A stretch of 64,000 nt of DNA from Hemibagrus wyckioides. Taxonomy: Eukaryota > Chordata > Actinopteri > Siluriformes > Bagridae. The notes beneath the pieces are model-generated. The model was not told the origin of the DNA. It saw only the letters and a program-made list of their open reading frames with translations, and ran no database searches. Both the position numbers and the translations under genes were made by a program. Below, piece by piece: positions 21,330 to 33,036 of this stretch. The stretch covers positions 11,688,657 to 11,752,656 of the forward strand of contig NC_080718.1 in assembly GCF_019097595.1 (NCBI RefSeq), written 5' to 3'. Position 1 is the stretch's first letter, and the number at the start of each line of letters is the position of its first letter.

Positions 21330-22430
21330 GTATACACATACAATGATGATAAAAAGAAAATACACCTTCAGTTTGTGTTGTTTTTCTTATTGTTTGTTTT
21401 AATTAGGGCCTAAATAACAATAGAATGCCCATCAACTTATTCTCTAAACAAACAAATGTCCTCAGGTGACAACACAAACACAACATATTTTATTATGTAG
21501 CCATTTTTCCCAAAAAGAAAGTAAATCAACATTCACAGTCATTGAGAGAATATTAAGCAGCCAGGTGTTACGAATGAAATGCTAATAATCAAGAATTGTG
21601 ACTAACTCTATAAAAGCACATCTTTTTGCATTTAGTTTGGTGTTCTGGGGCACTCAGGTGTGTGTTTACATAATGCCAAGAAGAAAGGACACCAAGAAGC
21701 AATTGTTACTGTTCATCAATCTGGGAAGGGTTATAAGGCCATCTCCAATCAGTTTAAAATTCAGCATTCTACAGTGAAAACTATTGTTTATAAATGGAGA
21801 GCTTTCAAGACAGTTGACAAGCAACACAGGAGTGGGCATCCCAGCAAATTTAGTCCAAGGTCAGACCATTTAATGCTCAAAGAAATCCAAAGGCCTATAT
21901 TATGATCTACAGTCTTCTGTAAGCTCACTAATTGTGTATGTTCACGAGCAAATCAACAGATAATAAAAAGACTGAGCAAGTATGGCTTTCATGAAAGGGT
22001 GACTTGGAAAAAGTTCCTTATATTCAAAAAGAATAGGGCAGCACAACGGTTGCAAAATCTGAAAAATCTGAAAAAATCACTAAATTTCTGAAAATATAAC
22101 CCTTGGCATTATGAGACCAAGGTGGAGATTAATAATCAGCATGCACAGAGACATGTTTGACAACAACCAAACAAAGCATGTGTTGCCAAGATTGGAATGG
22201 GAGTAATCAAGCACCCTGCACATAGCCAAAACATTCTTTGGAACATCTCTAATGCTTGTGTAGCTGTTTAGGAAAATCTCCACAGCCACATTACAAAATC
22301 TATGGGAAAAGCCTTCCAGAGTTATTATAAGAACAAAATGGAGACAACATTTCAAATAAAATGCACAACAAGGACATATGGTTGTGATAATGAGGTGTAT
22401 ATATAAACACACATACATACAGTTTTTACT
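21330..22430 (+). mobile_element. Tc1 relic in intron 1 of the second APOL-endonuclease copy
   Basis: An 81-codon stretch (21660-21905) encodes a Tc1 N-terminal helix-turn-helix (SGKGYKAISNQFKIQHSTV, then RSGHPSKFSPR). The downstream catalytic region is heavily decayed. Both flanks resemble the decayed Tc1 ends in intron 1 of copy A (11220-11560). The insertion therefore probably predates the block duplication and later lost its core in copy A. Confidence 0.65.
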
Positions 22431-23094
22431 TTTTTGCAGGTTGCAGGAGGGGCCCTGGTCCTGGCATAAACACTACCTGATCTGACTGACAACTGTGAAG
22501 AACTGGTTAAAATCAAACATGAGACAGAAGCTAGCAGACACCTGAGGACAAAATGCTGCGAAAAAAGTAAAGAATCTATTGACTGAATTGCAGTAAGGAC
22601 ATAAGTGTTTCTCTGATCATTTCATATAAAACATATATTGTGTATATTGTATATTATAGTAAGCAACACGATTTAGAACTGCTTACTAGAACACAATAAT
22701 AATACATCTGTCTGGATCAACTGCTGGATTTCATCACCTACTTCATTTTTCAGAGAGATGCTCAGTGAAATCCCTGTGTCACGTTGATTTGGCTACGGAG
22801 ATGTGTGGCAGCCAAACATACACACGAGGCACCATTTGTGTGGAGTATAAACAGACCAAAAAGCAGGACAGGAAGATAGGGAAGTTTATTCTCATATCCA
22901 CAAAAGACATCAGTTCCAAGATTGGTTCCAAGCATAAACATATGTCAGATGACAAATCAGATAAGAACAAAAAACAGAAGTCTTTAGAAGGGCCAAGACT
23001 TGTCCAGCAGTGAACATGGGATTATAAGAATAAAACACCAGAAATCTTTAGCAAAAGAGTAAAGGAATTTCAGTTCAGCCTTCCTAGAATAACC

Positions 23095-23787
23095 ATGTCC
23101 AACACGTGTTCTCTTCCGAACAAAATGGAGGAGATCGAAGAAATGATGGAGAATGCTGAATCCTTTGCCAGTGATCTGATATTCTTCACAGAGTCATGGT
23201 TAAATAGAAATTCACCCCGAATCAGCTTGGATGGATATACATCTGTCCGGGTTGATCGTAATGCAAAGCTTACTCAAAAACGTAGAGGAGGGGGACTGAT
23301 AATGCTTGTGAAAGCGGACTGGGTGAAAGATGTGTGGGTGGAACACATCGGGAATACCCCAGAGTATGAGTTAATGGTTGTGTCCATTATACCTCATGGT
23401 CATCCTGAGGGTGTTCCACCACTTACCTTCATCCATGTTTATGTTCCAGGGCCTAATTTTTATCAAGCTGCCACTGTCATAGCTGATCTTTACTATAATG
23501 CTCTGCTAAGGTCTGGTGGTGGTCCTGTTTTCTTGTTGGGTGATTTCAACAGGTGTGACATCACTCCTTTCTTGAGTAACCTTGAGCAATATGTCACATG
23601 CCCAACGAGATACAATAACACCCTGGATCTGTGCTATGGGAATGTGCCCGGGGCTTATAAATGTGTTTGCAGACCCCCACTTGGCCGGTCTGACCACAAC
23701 GTCATTCATCTAATTCCTAAAGATCAATATGACTCTTCCGAAGATGGGGAGTGTACGCATGAACATACCAATCCCAGTGAGCATTGA
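23095..23787 (+). CDS. Intact LINE-type endonuclease ORF of the second copy
   Basis: An open frame of 230 codons starts at the methionine that is also conserved inside the copy-A fusion (MSNT versus MSNV) and ends at the same stop context. All EEP catalytic motifs are kept: N3, glutamate in FFTESWL, LLGDFN, NTLDLCYGN and GRSDHNVIHL. It keeps four residues (CDIT-FLS region) that copy A lost, so copy A is the derived one there. An AATAAATAAA signal follows about 65 bases after the stop. Since the APOL exons upstream are broken, expression would need a start at this ATG or an upstream alternative exon. It could be an untranslated remnant, but the open frame beside decayed exons is suggestive. 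Confidence 0.55.
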   Translation: MSNTCSLPNKMEEIEEMMENAESFASDLIFFTESWLNRNSPRISLDGYTSVRVDRNAKLTQKRRGGGLIMLVKADWVKDVWVEHIGNTPEYELMVVSIIPHGHPEGVPPLTFIHVYVPGPNFYQAATVIADLYYNALLRSGGGPVFLLGDFNRCDITPFLSNLEQYVTCPTRYNNTLDLCYGNVPGAYKCVCRPPLGRSDHNVIHLIPKDQYDSSEDGECTHEHTNPSEH

Positions 23788-23799
23788 GACATACAATTT

Positions 23800-24600
23800 A
23801 TAATGACTAAGCAATCTTTATGTAATCATGCATGCTGTGAAGACTAATCATGTTAAATAAATAAAAGTATTCTTTCTTCAGCATTAAATCGTATATTTTG
23901 TATTATTTATTTATTATTTTTTAACATTTACATATCCACTCATGGTCCAGTAGGATATTATACCTTAGTGTTAGTAGCAGTTTAGTCAGCAACAGGGATC
24001 AGCATGGGCACTCTGACCAGTCTACAGCTACACAGCTCCATACACAGCTGTTATGCACTGTGTGTTCTGACACCTTTTTTATCATAGCCAGCATGAAGTT
24101 TTTAAGGTATTTGTGCTACAGTATTCTAGCCTTTGCTCCTCACACGCATCTGTGAGCCTTGGCTGTCCATGACTCTGTCACTGGTAGCCCAGAACTGACT
24201 GTTCACTTGCTGCCAAACATCGCCACTCTTGACAGTTATATATCTTTGAAAACTAAATGTAACTGAAGCTCTGAATGACTGTATATAGCCTTATTTCACA
24301 GCCTTATATAATGTAAATGCAACTCATCCAGATCTGTTTAGCAGAGCCCTGGCTAAGACGTTTATTCAACAGTATTACACAACAGCATCTGGCAGATCAA
24401 GTCAATATGCACTGAACTGTTTGTGTAATCAAATCTGGGAAAAGCTCCAAATATGTGAATGAGAAAACACATCACACTAAGAGATTTTGATGTATGAAGA
24501 ACATTAATGCAACTCAGCTTTTTGTACTGTACAGGCCCTCAGAATGTCAAACTTCAAGTCACCTGCTTTAAGGCATTTGCATAGTAGTTGAGGTCCAAAC
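23800..24600 (-). mobile_element. 3' flank with decayed Tc1 sequence
   Basis: About 23990-24230 is a minus-strand relic of the same Tc1 family as 8984-9440; shared blocks are GGGATCAGCATGG, TTTGTGCTACAGTA and TGAGCCTTGGCTGTCCATGA. The remainder (24240-24600) shows nothing recognisable. Confidence 0.5.
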
Positions 24601-24603
24601 ACA

Positions 24604-24611
24604 CACACACA

Positions 24612-24667
<56 letters not shown>

Positions 24668-24677
24668 TCACACATTA

Positions 24678-24715
<38 letters not shown>
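24604..24715. repeat. Compound (CA)n(CT)n(CA)n(TA)n microsatellite
   Basis: Four successive dinucleotide tracts. The TA tract abuts the Tc1 that starts at 24716. Confidence 0.92.
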
Positions 24716-24718
<3 letters not shown>

Positions 24719-26237
24719 CTCATCGTAAATGCGTACATTTTAAGCAGTATCTCAATGAACACAAAAATCTCCAAAATGTTAACAAGACTAAGTTTTATAT
24801 AACATCTGTTTAACTTAAAACATGAAAGTAAGGTTAATAATATAGCTTAGAGAACAAAATTTTCAGATTTACTCAAATTAGGATGATACAAAAATGAGTA
24901 CATCCCACTGAAAGTCTAAGCTAAATTTTAGACTACAAATGTCTAATTTAACAAGAATTCAACCAAAGGTGAGTCTAATTATTCAGGTGTCCAGCAGACA
25001 GTTGACTATAAAAGGGTGTTACTTAAAGAAAATCCCTTCCCATTTCATGCTGTCAGCAATGGCACCACATGGAATAGAAATGTCACCTGAGAAAGAAAAT
25101 AATTTCTTTACACCAGAAAGGTGAAAGCTACAAGAAGATCAGCAAAGTTTTACTTATCATTCAGAATACTGTAGCAAAAGTGGTACAAAAATTTTAAAAA
25201 GATGGAACTGCAACCATCTCACAGAGACGTCCAGGTTGTCCACGGACGTTAACACCTTGACAGGAGCGTCTTCTGATGAGAAGGGTTGAAGAAAATCGGC
25301 ATGTAAGTTCACTGCAGTTATCTAAAGAAGTAGAAAGCCAAACTGGGGTGACTGTTTCCCGTGACACAATACAGCGGTACACTGCAGAGGAATGGCATGC
25401 ATGGGTGCTGTCCATGAAAAAGCCTCTACTGAAGCCCAGGCCTAGAGTTTGCCAGGGCCCATGCTGACAAACATGAAGTCTACTGGGAATCTATAATCTG
25501 GACCAAGATAAATGTTTTTGGAACTGATGGCTTCAAAATTGTATGGCGTTGCAAAGGTGAAGAATACAAAGAAAAATGCATGGTGCCTACATGTGTCCTT
25601 GTCCATAAGTGTCCTTGTCCATGAGTGCTGTTGGTGTTGGGGAGCTGCATTTCATTAATGGCATCATGAATTCACAGATGTACTCCTCTATACTGAAAGA
25701 GAAGATGCTACCATCACTTGGTCATCATGCACTTTTCCAACATGACAATGATCCTAAACACACATCTAAGGCCACTGTTGGATTTCTGAAGAAGAATAGG
25801 GTGAAAGTGACTCAGTGGCCAAGTATGTCTCCTGATCTAAACCCAGTCGAACACCTACGGGAAATTCTAAAGAGACAAGTTGAGCATCACTCTCGGTCCA
25901 GCATCCAGTCTCTAAAAGAGGTCATTATTGAAGAATGGAAAAAGATAGATGTTGCAAAATGTCTCCAACTTGTTCATTCCATGCCTAGAAAGCTTGGTGC
26001 TGTCATTAAAAATCATGGAGGCCATACAAAGTGCTAGATGTAGTAGTTTTTGTTGTGGGGTGTACTCATCCTAATTTGAGTAAAACTGAAAAATGTGTTA
26101 TATTATTAACCTTACTTTCATGTTATAAGTTGAACAGATGTATATATTAAACTTTTGGAAATTGTTTTTGTGTTCACTGAGATATTGTTTAAAATGTTAC
26201 TTTTCAAAGGGGGTGTACTTTTTTATGCTGAGAACAC
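24716..26237 (+). mobile_element. Complete Tc1-like element with about 200-bp inverted repeats
   Basis: The ends read GTGCTCATCGTAAA and the complement of GTGTTCTCAGCATAAA, flanked by TA. The inverted repeats run about 24716-24920 and 26040-26237; shared pieces include TATCTCAATGAACACAAAA and ATGAAAGTAAGGTTAATAATAT. The plus-strand transposase is in fragments: an HTH region about 25190-25440 and an open DDE segment 25609-26037 with FQHDNDPKHTSK and MSPDLNPVEHL. Frames upstream are broken, so it is dead. Both flanks are (TA)n. Confidence 0.9.
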
Positions 26238-26244
26238 TATATAA

Positions 26245-26252
26245 CTATATAA

Positions 26253-26324
<72 letters not shown>
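26245..26324. repeat. (TA)n microsatellite
   Basis: About 35 TA units directly after the Tc1, the counterpart of the tract before it. Confidence 0.95.
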
Positions 26325-26326
<2 letters not shown>

Positions 26327-27082
26327 TTTTCTTTACTTCAAAAAGTATTCTTATTGTGGACTTGTCATGGTCTCGACATTGAGCATGTTAGAGCGTCATT
26401 TATGCGACACTGCCCTCTAGTGGAAAAGCAAGTTCATGTGAAGTGTAAGTCAGTGCAGCGCGACCGGAAGTCTCTAGTTAGTAGCTTGCCATGCGCATAA
26501 AATCACGTGGTCCAGAAGGCCCATTGCAAAGCCTAGTTACCTCAAGTTTCCCAATGTGTAGTACAGCTCGACTTTATTTTGAAGAAATCTCCACAAATGA
26601 TTTGGAGCACAGTGGCTGTACCTTGTCAAACGCCTCTTAATTTCTTAATAATTAATAAGGTGCCTTTACAATGTTAGAAATTGGACTGACTATTTATTAA
26701 TTATAATGATTCCGGCCTATTGCTTTTCAGTTTATTGAAAGTACAGCCAGAAATTGACATTATTATTTTTTGTTTGTTTGTTTTAAAAGCCCAGAATGCC
26801 ACAGAGACTGAAGTTCATTTGAGCAGATGCTTTATTTACAGATGCTGAAATTTATGTTAGACACCAAATTTAACAAAACATTCTTAACCATGAAATGGAT
26901 CTTTTAAAATTTTCTGGCCTTACACCATTTAACAGACAATATGCAACTGATTTAGATCTTTAATCTGTAAATTTTTTTGCACAACATAGACAACATATTC
27001 TTACGATCAAGAGATGGGTTTTCTCAACCTGTATGCTTGTGTCATGTTCCATGCATGTATATCCGTAGTACTGTGCAATGGA
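26325..27082. other. Spacer downstream of ADPRS, no gene seen
   Basis: Mostly AT-rich, with no recognisable frame. A minus-strand AATAAA (TTTATT at 26831-26836) lies about 250 bases beyond the ADPRS stop and is the likely cleavage signal for that gene. Confidence 0.45.
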
Positions 27083-30000
27083 TCAGTCAGTACTTTTCGT
27101 ATGTGGATGGCCGTCTTGTGGCTGATCGTTGTCACGATCGTTGTAGAGTTTGTAAAGACGCTCAGCCAGATGCTCGGCTTCCACTGCACCTTCGCAGCTC
27201 TTCAGCCAACTCTGGGGAATGGCACTGATGCCATAGTGGGCACCTGCGATTGCACCTGCCATGCATGCGATGGTGTCGGTGTCGCCTCCCAAGGCTAAGC
27301 TGTAGGCTATTGTCCTCTCCAGGCCACCATAATGCTCTGACAGACCCTCACGAGGCTCTAAACAGTGCAGCACGCAGAAGATAGCTGTGGGCACAGACTC
27401 GAGGGCTGCAATGCCGTTCCCTATGCACAGAAAAATGTAGTTGCATCACTAAACATAAATATACTCTACATAATTTACATTCTGCAATACATTATCAGAT
27501 TTTGCTCTACTGGTGATAGTGATGTAAATAACACCAATGAGGATGCAAATAAAAAAAAATTAACATTGCATAAAAGAAAAAAGCACCAACCAAGTTCTGA
27601 TATGACCTCCTCAATGCTCACGCTATTCTGCTCCATGAGCTCCTTGACTCTGTGCAAACGTGCACAATATGGAAATTCAGCTAAATTAAGCCTGCAAAAC
27701 AAACCAGCATTTTTAAAAACATCCATAACACAAAAAACTTCACTCACAAATTCACGTAACATAGATCCAGCCATTCATTAATTCTCTACACCCTACATCC
27801 TACAGGTCTCAGGGAACCTGGAGTCTATCCCAGGAGACTTAGGGAACAAAGTACAGTACATGCTGGACAGGATGCCAGTCTATTGCAGGGCAAAATCACA
27901 CACACACACACACACACTTACACACCAAATCACACACTACAGACAATTTAGAGATGCCAATCAGCCTATAATGCATGTCTCTGGACTGGGGGAGGAAATC
28001 TGAGAATGCAGAGGAAACCCTTGAGACAACCCCCCACCCTCCCCCAAAACACACACACACACACACAGATTCTCCACCAAACATTATTTTTGATAAAAAC
28101 TCAATAGCGATGACTCACACTTTGGCGTCGCTGCGTGCCGTCTCGTCTTTCTCCACTTCCTCCATTTCTGAAATGAGTTTACTGATGAATTTTTGTGGTA
28201 AGGCCAGATCACCTTGCATGGACAAGTGAACAGCGAGGGCCTGCAGCACAGCACCATTATAGCCCAGAGAGCAGGAATGGGTGAGCATTGCACCAAACCT
28301 TGCATACTGCCAGCGACACAGAGAGAGGACACAGAGACAGGGTCAGCTTGGTACAGAATCAGTTTCAGATCTAAAAATACAATCTATATAAAGGCTCTAG
28401 CTTAGTAATGGCATTTCAGAACAAAAAATTTGCTCGTAATCACCCAGTAATGGACTCCAACATAGGAACTTGTCATGCATGGCATCTGCACATTGTTCTC
28501 CTGAAATCATGTGCATCAGACTTTCTGCCCTATTAAACAACTCCGCTAGAAATGTGCAAATCAACTTCAGACCACTGGCACTCAAATACTGTAAGCTTCA
28601 CTGACAGCAATTTCATAAAATTCAGCATCTGGTAATGACACTTTCTAGGCCCATACAACCAAACCACTGATGTGATCCTGTCTACATTTACATTAAAGCA
28701 AAAAACCTAAAACTTAAATAAAGACAATAAATAGATAAAAACAAACACAACAATACACTACATACAACTCTAAATAGGTCAGATGTACTTCACTGGTGTA
28801 CAGTGCAGCACTGAGAAGACACAAGCAGACTAGCTATAAACAAAACAATAGCTATGCACATAAAATGCAGTTTATAAGAGTGTAATTAAAGGAGAAAGCC
28901 CTAGATTCACAAAGAAATACTTCTTTACATACATATCAAATGTCTCAGTGTATTTCAGAACTGATTTCTCGTAGGTCTCTGAGTGTGGGGCATTTTTGAG
29001 ATATTGGGCAACAAAGTTTTGATGTTCTAGCTAACTCTGTAAGTAAAAAATTTACATTTGCAGCTGAACAATTATTACACTTTGCAGTTACTTTAAATTT
29101 ACACTATTACAGTTCTGAGACAATTTAGGAAGTATATTTGCCCTTCAGTCACCTGTTACACTTAAAACACCACAAGAGAATAAAGTGATGAGTTTTAACT
29201 CATTTTTGACCAAGATGCCAGACAAAACCTTTTGCAAGACATTGTTAAAGCTCCTTTACATTCAGTATGTATTTAATTGCTTAATTCTATTTAGTGACTT
29301 CAAATAAAGGTCAAATAAGATTTAAGGCCTAACTCACCCTTCTCACATCTGCAATATTTCTGAACGCAAGGGCAAAAGGTGCCGCTCTCATTGCTCCTCC
29401 GTTGCCGAATGAGCCGCGCCCGCCAAACTGAGCGCGTGCTGGCTGAAAGACGTCACTGAGCTGAGGCGATGCAAGCTTTCGCAGAACCTGAACCACTCCT
29501 GCTCCGTAGCCACGGCCTGGAGCGAGGCTATACTCCTTTGCGAAACTGTATTGAAAGTGAAGCAAAAGTCTGACGACACACAGCAGACACAGAAAAGCAC
29601 AAACATTTCTGCGCTGATAAAATCATTCCTGAGGATTACCTGCGAGCCATGTCCTGTTCATCAAATCCCATCCTGGTAAGAAGGGACTGGGCTACACAGC
29701 GCAACATGGCCGTGTCATCACTGTACTGCAGAATGCCTGAGGAGGAGCACATAAACACACACACACTCTGTTTAATTATACTACATTAGTTCTGGATGAT
29801 CTATTAAACATACAGGACTATCATACCAGCCTAAAATGCTGGAACGGTATCAGATCATGTTTAAATCATTTTCTGATCTAATAATCATTAACATGGAGTA
29901 AACTGTGATGTTGACTGATTTACACAAAGTTACACTATTAAATTACTACTAAATTACACTAAGATATGGAGCAGTATCAGAACAGTAATAAGCTAAACAT

Positions 30001-30819
30001 GCCTCTCTCCAGGATTTCATGATTTAAGGAATCACAGAAATTCACACAAAATCAAGCAAACTCCATAATGAATGTTTTAAAAATTAAAACAGATTTTCTG
30101 TGTTGAACATGAGTACAGCCAACATAGAAGGTAATTACATATGTGTCTTTAATGGAAGGAGTTTAAAAGTGGCAACACACATTTTTAAAAAAAAGCTGAA
30201 GCAAAAATCAAGAATCTCTGGCCGCAACAATAATAATAAAAAAAACCTCTACGAAATCCTGAAGGGTCTGATTTGGGCAATGACTTACAGACTACTGTTG
30301 CAAGTATGTGCACAAGGAAGTACAATTTTCAGTGTCTTCAGCCTGCTCAGTTCTCCTTTTAGAGTATAGTTGCTTCCCCTTAAAGGTGCATTAGTCAGGA
30401 TTGGTCTAGATTTGGTCTCTGGCTATTAAGTAAGAGAAATACAACATTAGAATGATTGTTTTTTAAGTCCTTGAAACACGAGTCTAGAATCAAGAGTCAA
30501 AATCAAGAATTGCCATGACATTATTATTAATCAGTGAGGTAGACTGCTTATCAAGGTCATTTCCTTACTTATGTATTTAACTGATTTGCTACAACAAGCC
30601 AGCCATTCAAACAGTTCAGTGCTTTATACAAACTGCCATTAAATTCATCCAGAAACACTGGTAATTCTGTAGACAAGTTCATCCTGTTTACCAGAATAGT
30701 ATTTCCCCATGTTGGAAAAGTGTCAGCGTTGTTTGATTTTGTTTTACTACATTTCTGGAGTGGCAGTCATGGGTTTTTTTGGTGCTCAAGTGTGCAATAC
30801 ATTTGAGCTGTGTTAGTTA

Positions 30820-30887
<68 letters not shown>

Positions 30888-31987
30888 ATTAAAAAAAAAC
30901 AAAAAAAAAACAGGAATGCCATACAAAGACAAACAAGTGGTCATATTCTCTGTACACTCACCAATCACTTTCCGTACATTTATGCAGTTATTCAACCAGC
31001 CTATCATATGGCAGCCGCATAATGCATAAAATCATATAGACACAGGTCAAGAGCTTCAGCTGACGTTCACACCTAACATTTTTTATAGCTTAGAAGTAAC
31101 ATTAGGATCAGTTACATCAAACATTACAATGAGGAAAATAAGTGATCTCTAATGTGTGACATTAACTGTGGCACGGTTGTTGGTCCCGGATGGGCCGGTT
31201 TGAGTATTTCAAAATATTCCCTAGGATTTTCACACACAACAGGCTCTAGAGTACAAAGAATAATATTAAAAAACAAAACAAAATACATCCTGTGAGTGGC
31301 AAGCTGAAACATCTCATTGATGGGAGAGGTGAGATGAGATGACCACACTGCTCTGAGCTGTCAGGAGTAATTCAAAGTGGACAGGTGAAGATTTAACCCT
31401 CTAATCTTCACCTGTCCACTCTGGGTGAGTCCGTGTCACGATTCAGTCTGGGCTGACAAGAGACGAAACCTGATGTGGTTTTCTGCTGTCGTATCTCATC
31501 CACCTCTGTATTCGATGTTGAGTGCATGCTGGTGATGTTTTTCTGCTCATCACGGTTGTAAAGAATGATTATCTGACTGTATCAATCTTGGTGTCTCAGA
31601 TCCATCTGGCTATTTTCCATTTCAAGGGTAGGGACTTTTATTTCTTGTTCTTATGTTACAACTGTGATTTAGATCAACATTTTATCAAGCTGTTTTTGTT
31701 TTTGTGTTCTTATATGGATATGTAAACGCTCACGTTAATTCAATTCTGTTATTGCCAGATGAGTGTGCGTTATAATTGATTTTCTTGAAACAGTCCTCAC
31801 CGTCTCCTCGGGTTTCATCCTCCAGTCCACTCAGATGCTGAAGAACTCGGTCGAGTGGAACATCTTCAGCTCCTTCAAACTCGCCGCCTACACAATCCCC
31901 CACCACTGAAGCGACCAGCGCGCCGCGGAACCGCGACAGCAGCGACACCGGAGCTCCTGCTGCAGCTAACCGTGCTGCCGCCGACAT
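27083..31987 (-). CDS. adprs: ADPRS (ARH3), ADP-ribosylserine hydrolase
   Basis: Six minus-strand exons in order: 31801-31987, 29640-29736, 29338-29545, 28119-28306, 27591-27691 and 27083-27420. The phases chain without error to 372 codons plus stop; human ARH3 has 363. The enzyme removes ADP-ribose from serine on proteins, and cleaves poly(ADP-ribose) and O-acetyl-ADP-ribose, in nucleus, cytosol and mitochondria. Magnesium-binding residues are all present: E38 (in GGEFEGAED), D69 and D70 (YSDDTAM), and D307, D309 and T310 (GGDTDT, followed by MAGAIAGAHYG). The glycine-rich loop GSFGNGGAMR lies in exon 3. The alanine-rich N-terminus with arginines (MSAAARLAAAGAPVS) could be a mitochondrial leader. 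Introns hold only repeats. The start is head to head with HAUS2. Confidence 0.93.
27785..28075. repeat. Dispersed repeat with (CA)n in ADPRS intron 4
   Basis: Carries CTGGACAGGATGCCAGTCTA, (CA)n, GACAATTTAGAGATGCCAAT and CTCTGGACTGGGGGAGGAAA, a more complete copy of the repeat at 13025-13195 and 19318-19465. Confidence 0.65.
30822..30886. repeat. (TAGA)n microsatellite in ADPRS intron 1
   Basis: Sixteen uninterrupted TAGA/GATA units. Confidence 0.96.
31376..31420. repeat. Perfect 18-bp inverted repeat, 9-bp loop
   Basis: AGTGGACAGGTGAAGATT at 31376-31393 is exactly complementary to 31403-31420. It lies in intron 1 of ADPRS. Its role is unknown; it may be a relic of a fold-back element. Confidence 0.85.
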
Positions 31988-32874
31988 CCTTCAGCTAATC
32001 ACTCTAACACACACACTTTGTATTTTTAATGCGTGTACACACTGCAGCCTACATATATAACTAAATCGTCATGTCCTCAGCAATAATTCAGTATTCCTTC
32101 CTGTCGCATATGTGTTGTCATTGTTTGACCTGTTTACTTTACCGCACAACTTCTAATATGCACCGCATTGCAATATAGTTTTTGTGACTCTCGTGAGGTT
32201 TTTTTGTCCTAGAAGGCTGGAATCGTACAAAAATGGTGCCAAAGTAAATTCAGTTCGAAATTATTATTTATTGTTTGTTGGTGAATATTATAATAGAGCA
32301 GGTTAAAAAAAACGAAGTCTGTTTACAACGTAATTTACGGTAACAGAAGCATCAATGAAATGTCGCCATAACTGTGCCCTGCGCAGATTCACATCACACC
32401 CGGCTCACAAAACACCTCCACGACATTCATAATGAATGTAGCCCATTAAAATCTCTTTAGGAGGTGTATTAATTCAGGCTTTGGTGATCTACAGAAATGC
32501 GAGTATCTTTATAGGTCTGCGTGGGATGTATGCCGCGCAGATTGGCCGTTTTGAACAGACCTAAAGAGGCGGGTGCATTCAAAAGTCTACTTTGTCTAAC
32601 AGACGCTTCGGGTTTAGTTGGTGTGTTTTAAAGTAACACTAATATATGAAGAGCGCGAGGTAACACTCAAAACATGTTCTAGAGGAGGATAGAAAAGTAA
32701 GTTTCAATCGCATGCTTGCTGTTTAGCGAATAAAGTCAGCATACTGTGGGTTTTTTTGTGGTATTTAATGTTAGCATGCTAGCTAGCTTTACTTGTGATT
32801 TTTGTTACAGGCGTCATCAAACTGCGCGCTTTTAGATTCGGATTAAAAAACAAAGTAAATCATATTCTTCCTTC
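31988..32874. promoter_or_regulatory. Shared ADPRS/HAUS2 upstream region
   Basis: The two start codons face away from each other across 887 bases without any transposon, which is rare in this window. No TATA box is clear. The arrangement fits a bidirectional housekeeping promoter. The HAUS2 5' UTR may include a spliced exon, since a possible GTAAG donor lies at about 32698 (AAAAGTAAG). Confidence 0.45.
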
Positions 32875-32969
32875 ATGGATACTTGGGAAATAAATCCTTA
32901 CACGGTGACTCCAGCAGCGAAGGTCCTGGCGAGATGTGTAGCCACAGGCACAATGTCACAGGTGAGCAG

Positions 32970-33036
<67 letters not shown>

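Larger units (their letters stand above)
20614..23787 (+). pseudogene. Second APOL-endonuclease copy, APOL part disrupted
   Basis: Exon for exon this is the sister of 10468-12917. The APOL exon starts at 20614 and is about 75% identical by eye. It loses the frame near 20895-20905 after VTSF (one base missing) and meets a stop at 21162. Exon 2 (about 22441-22590) has a TAA in place of the glycine-valine stretch after GGALVLA and a further shift after LRTK. Exon 3 (from about 22754) lacks eight bases present in copy A (GAAACCAA, after ATCCCT), shifting the linker, and its linker frame ends at 23011-23013. The endonuclease part is described separately because it is still open. Intron 1 holds a Tc1 relic. 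Confidence 0.8.

Noticed and set aside
24604..24715. Regular repeats that might suggest a CRISPR array
   Set aside because: They are plain dinucleotide tracts, and the genome is a vertebrate one.
27014..27298. Plus-strand frames over the last ADPRS exon
   Set aside because: They are antisense shadows; the minus strand has the GGDTDT motif and a matching splice acceptor.
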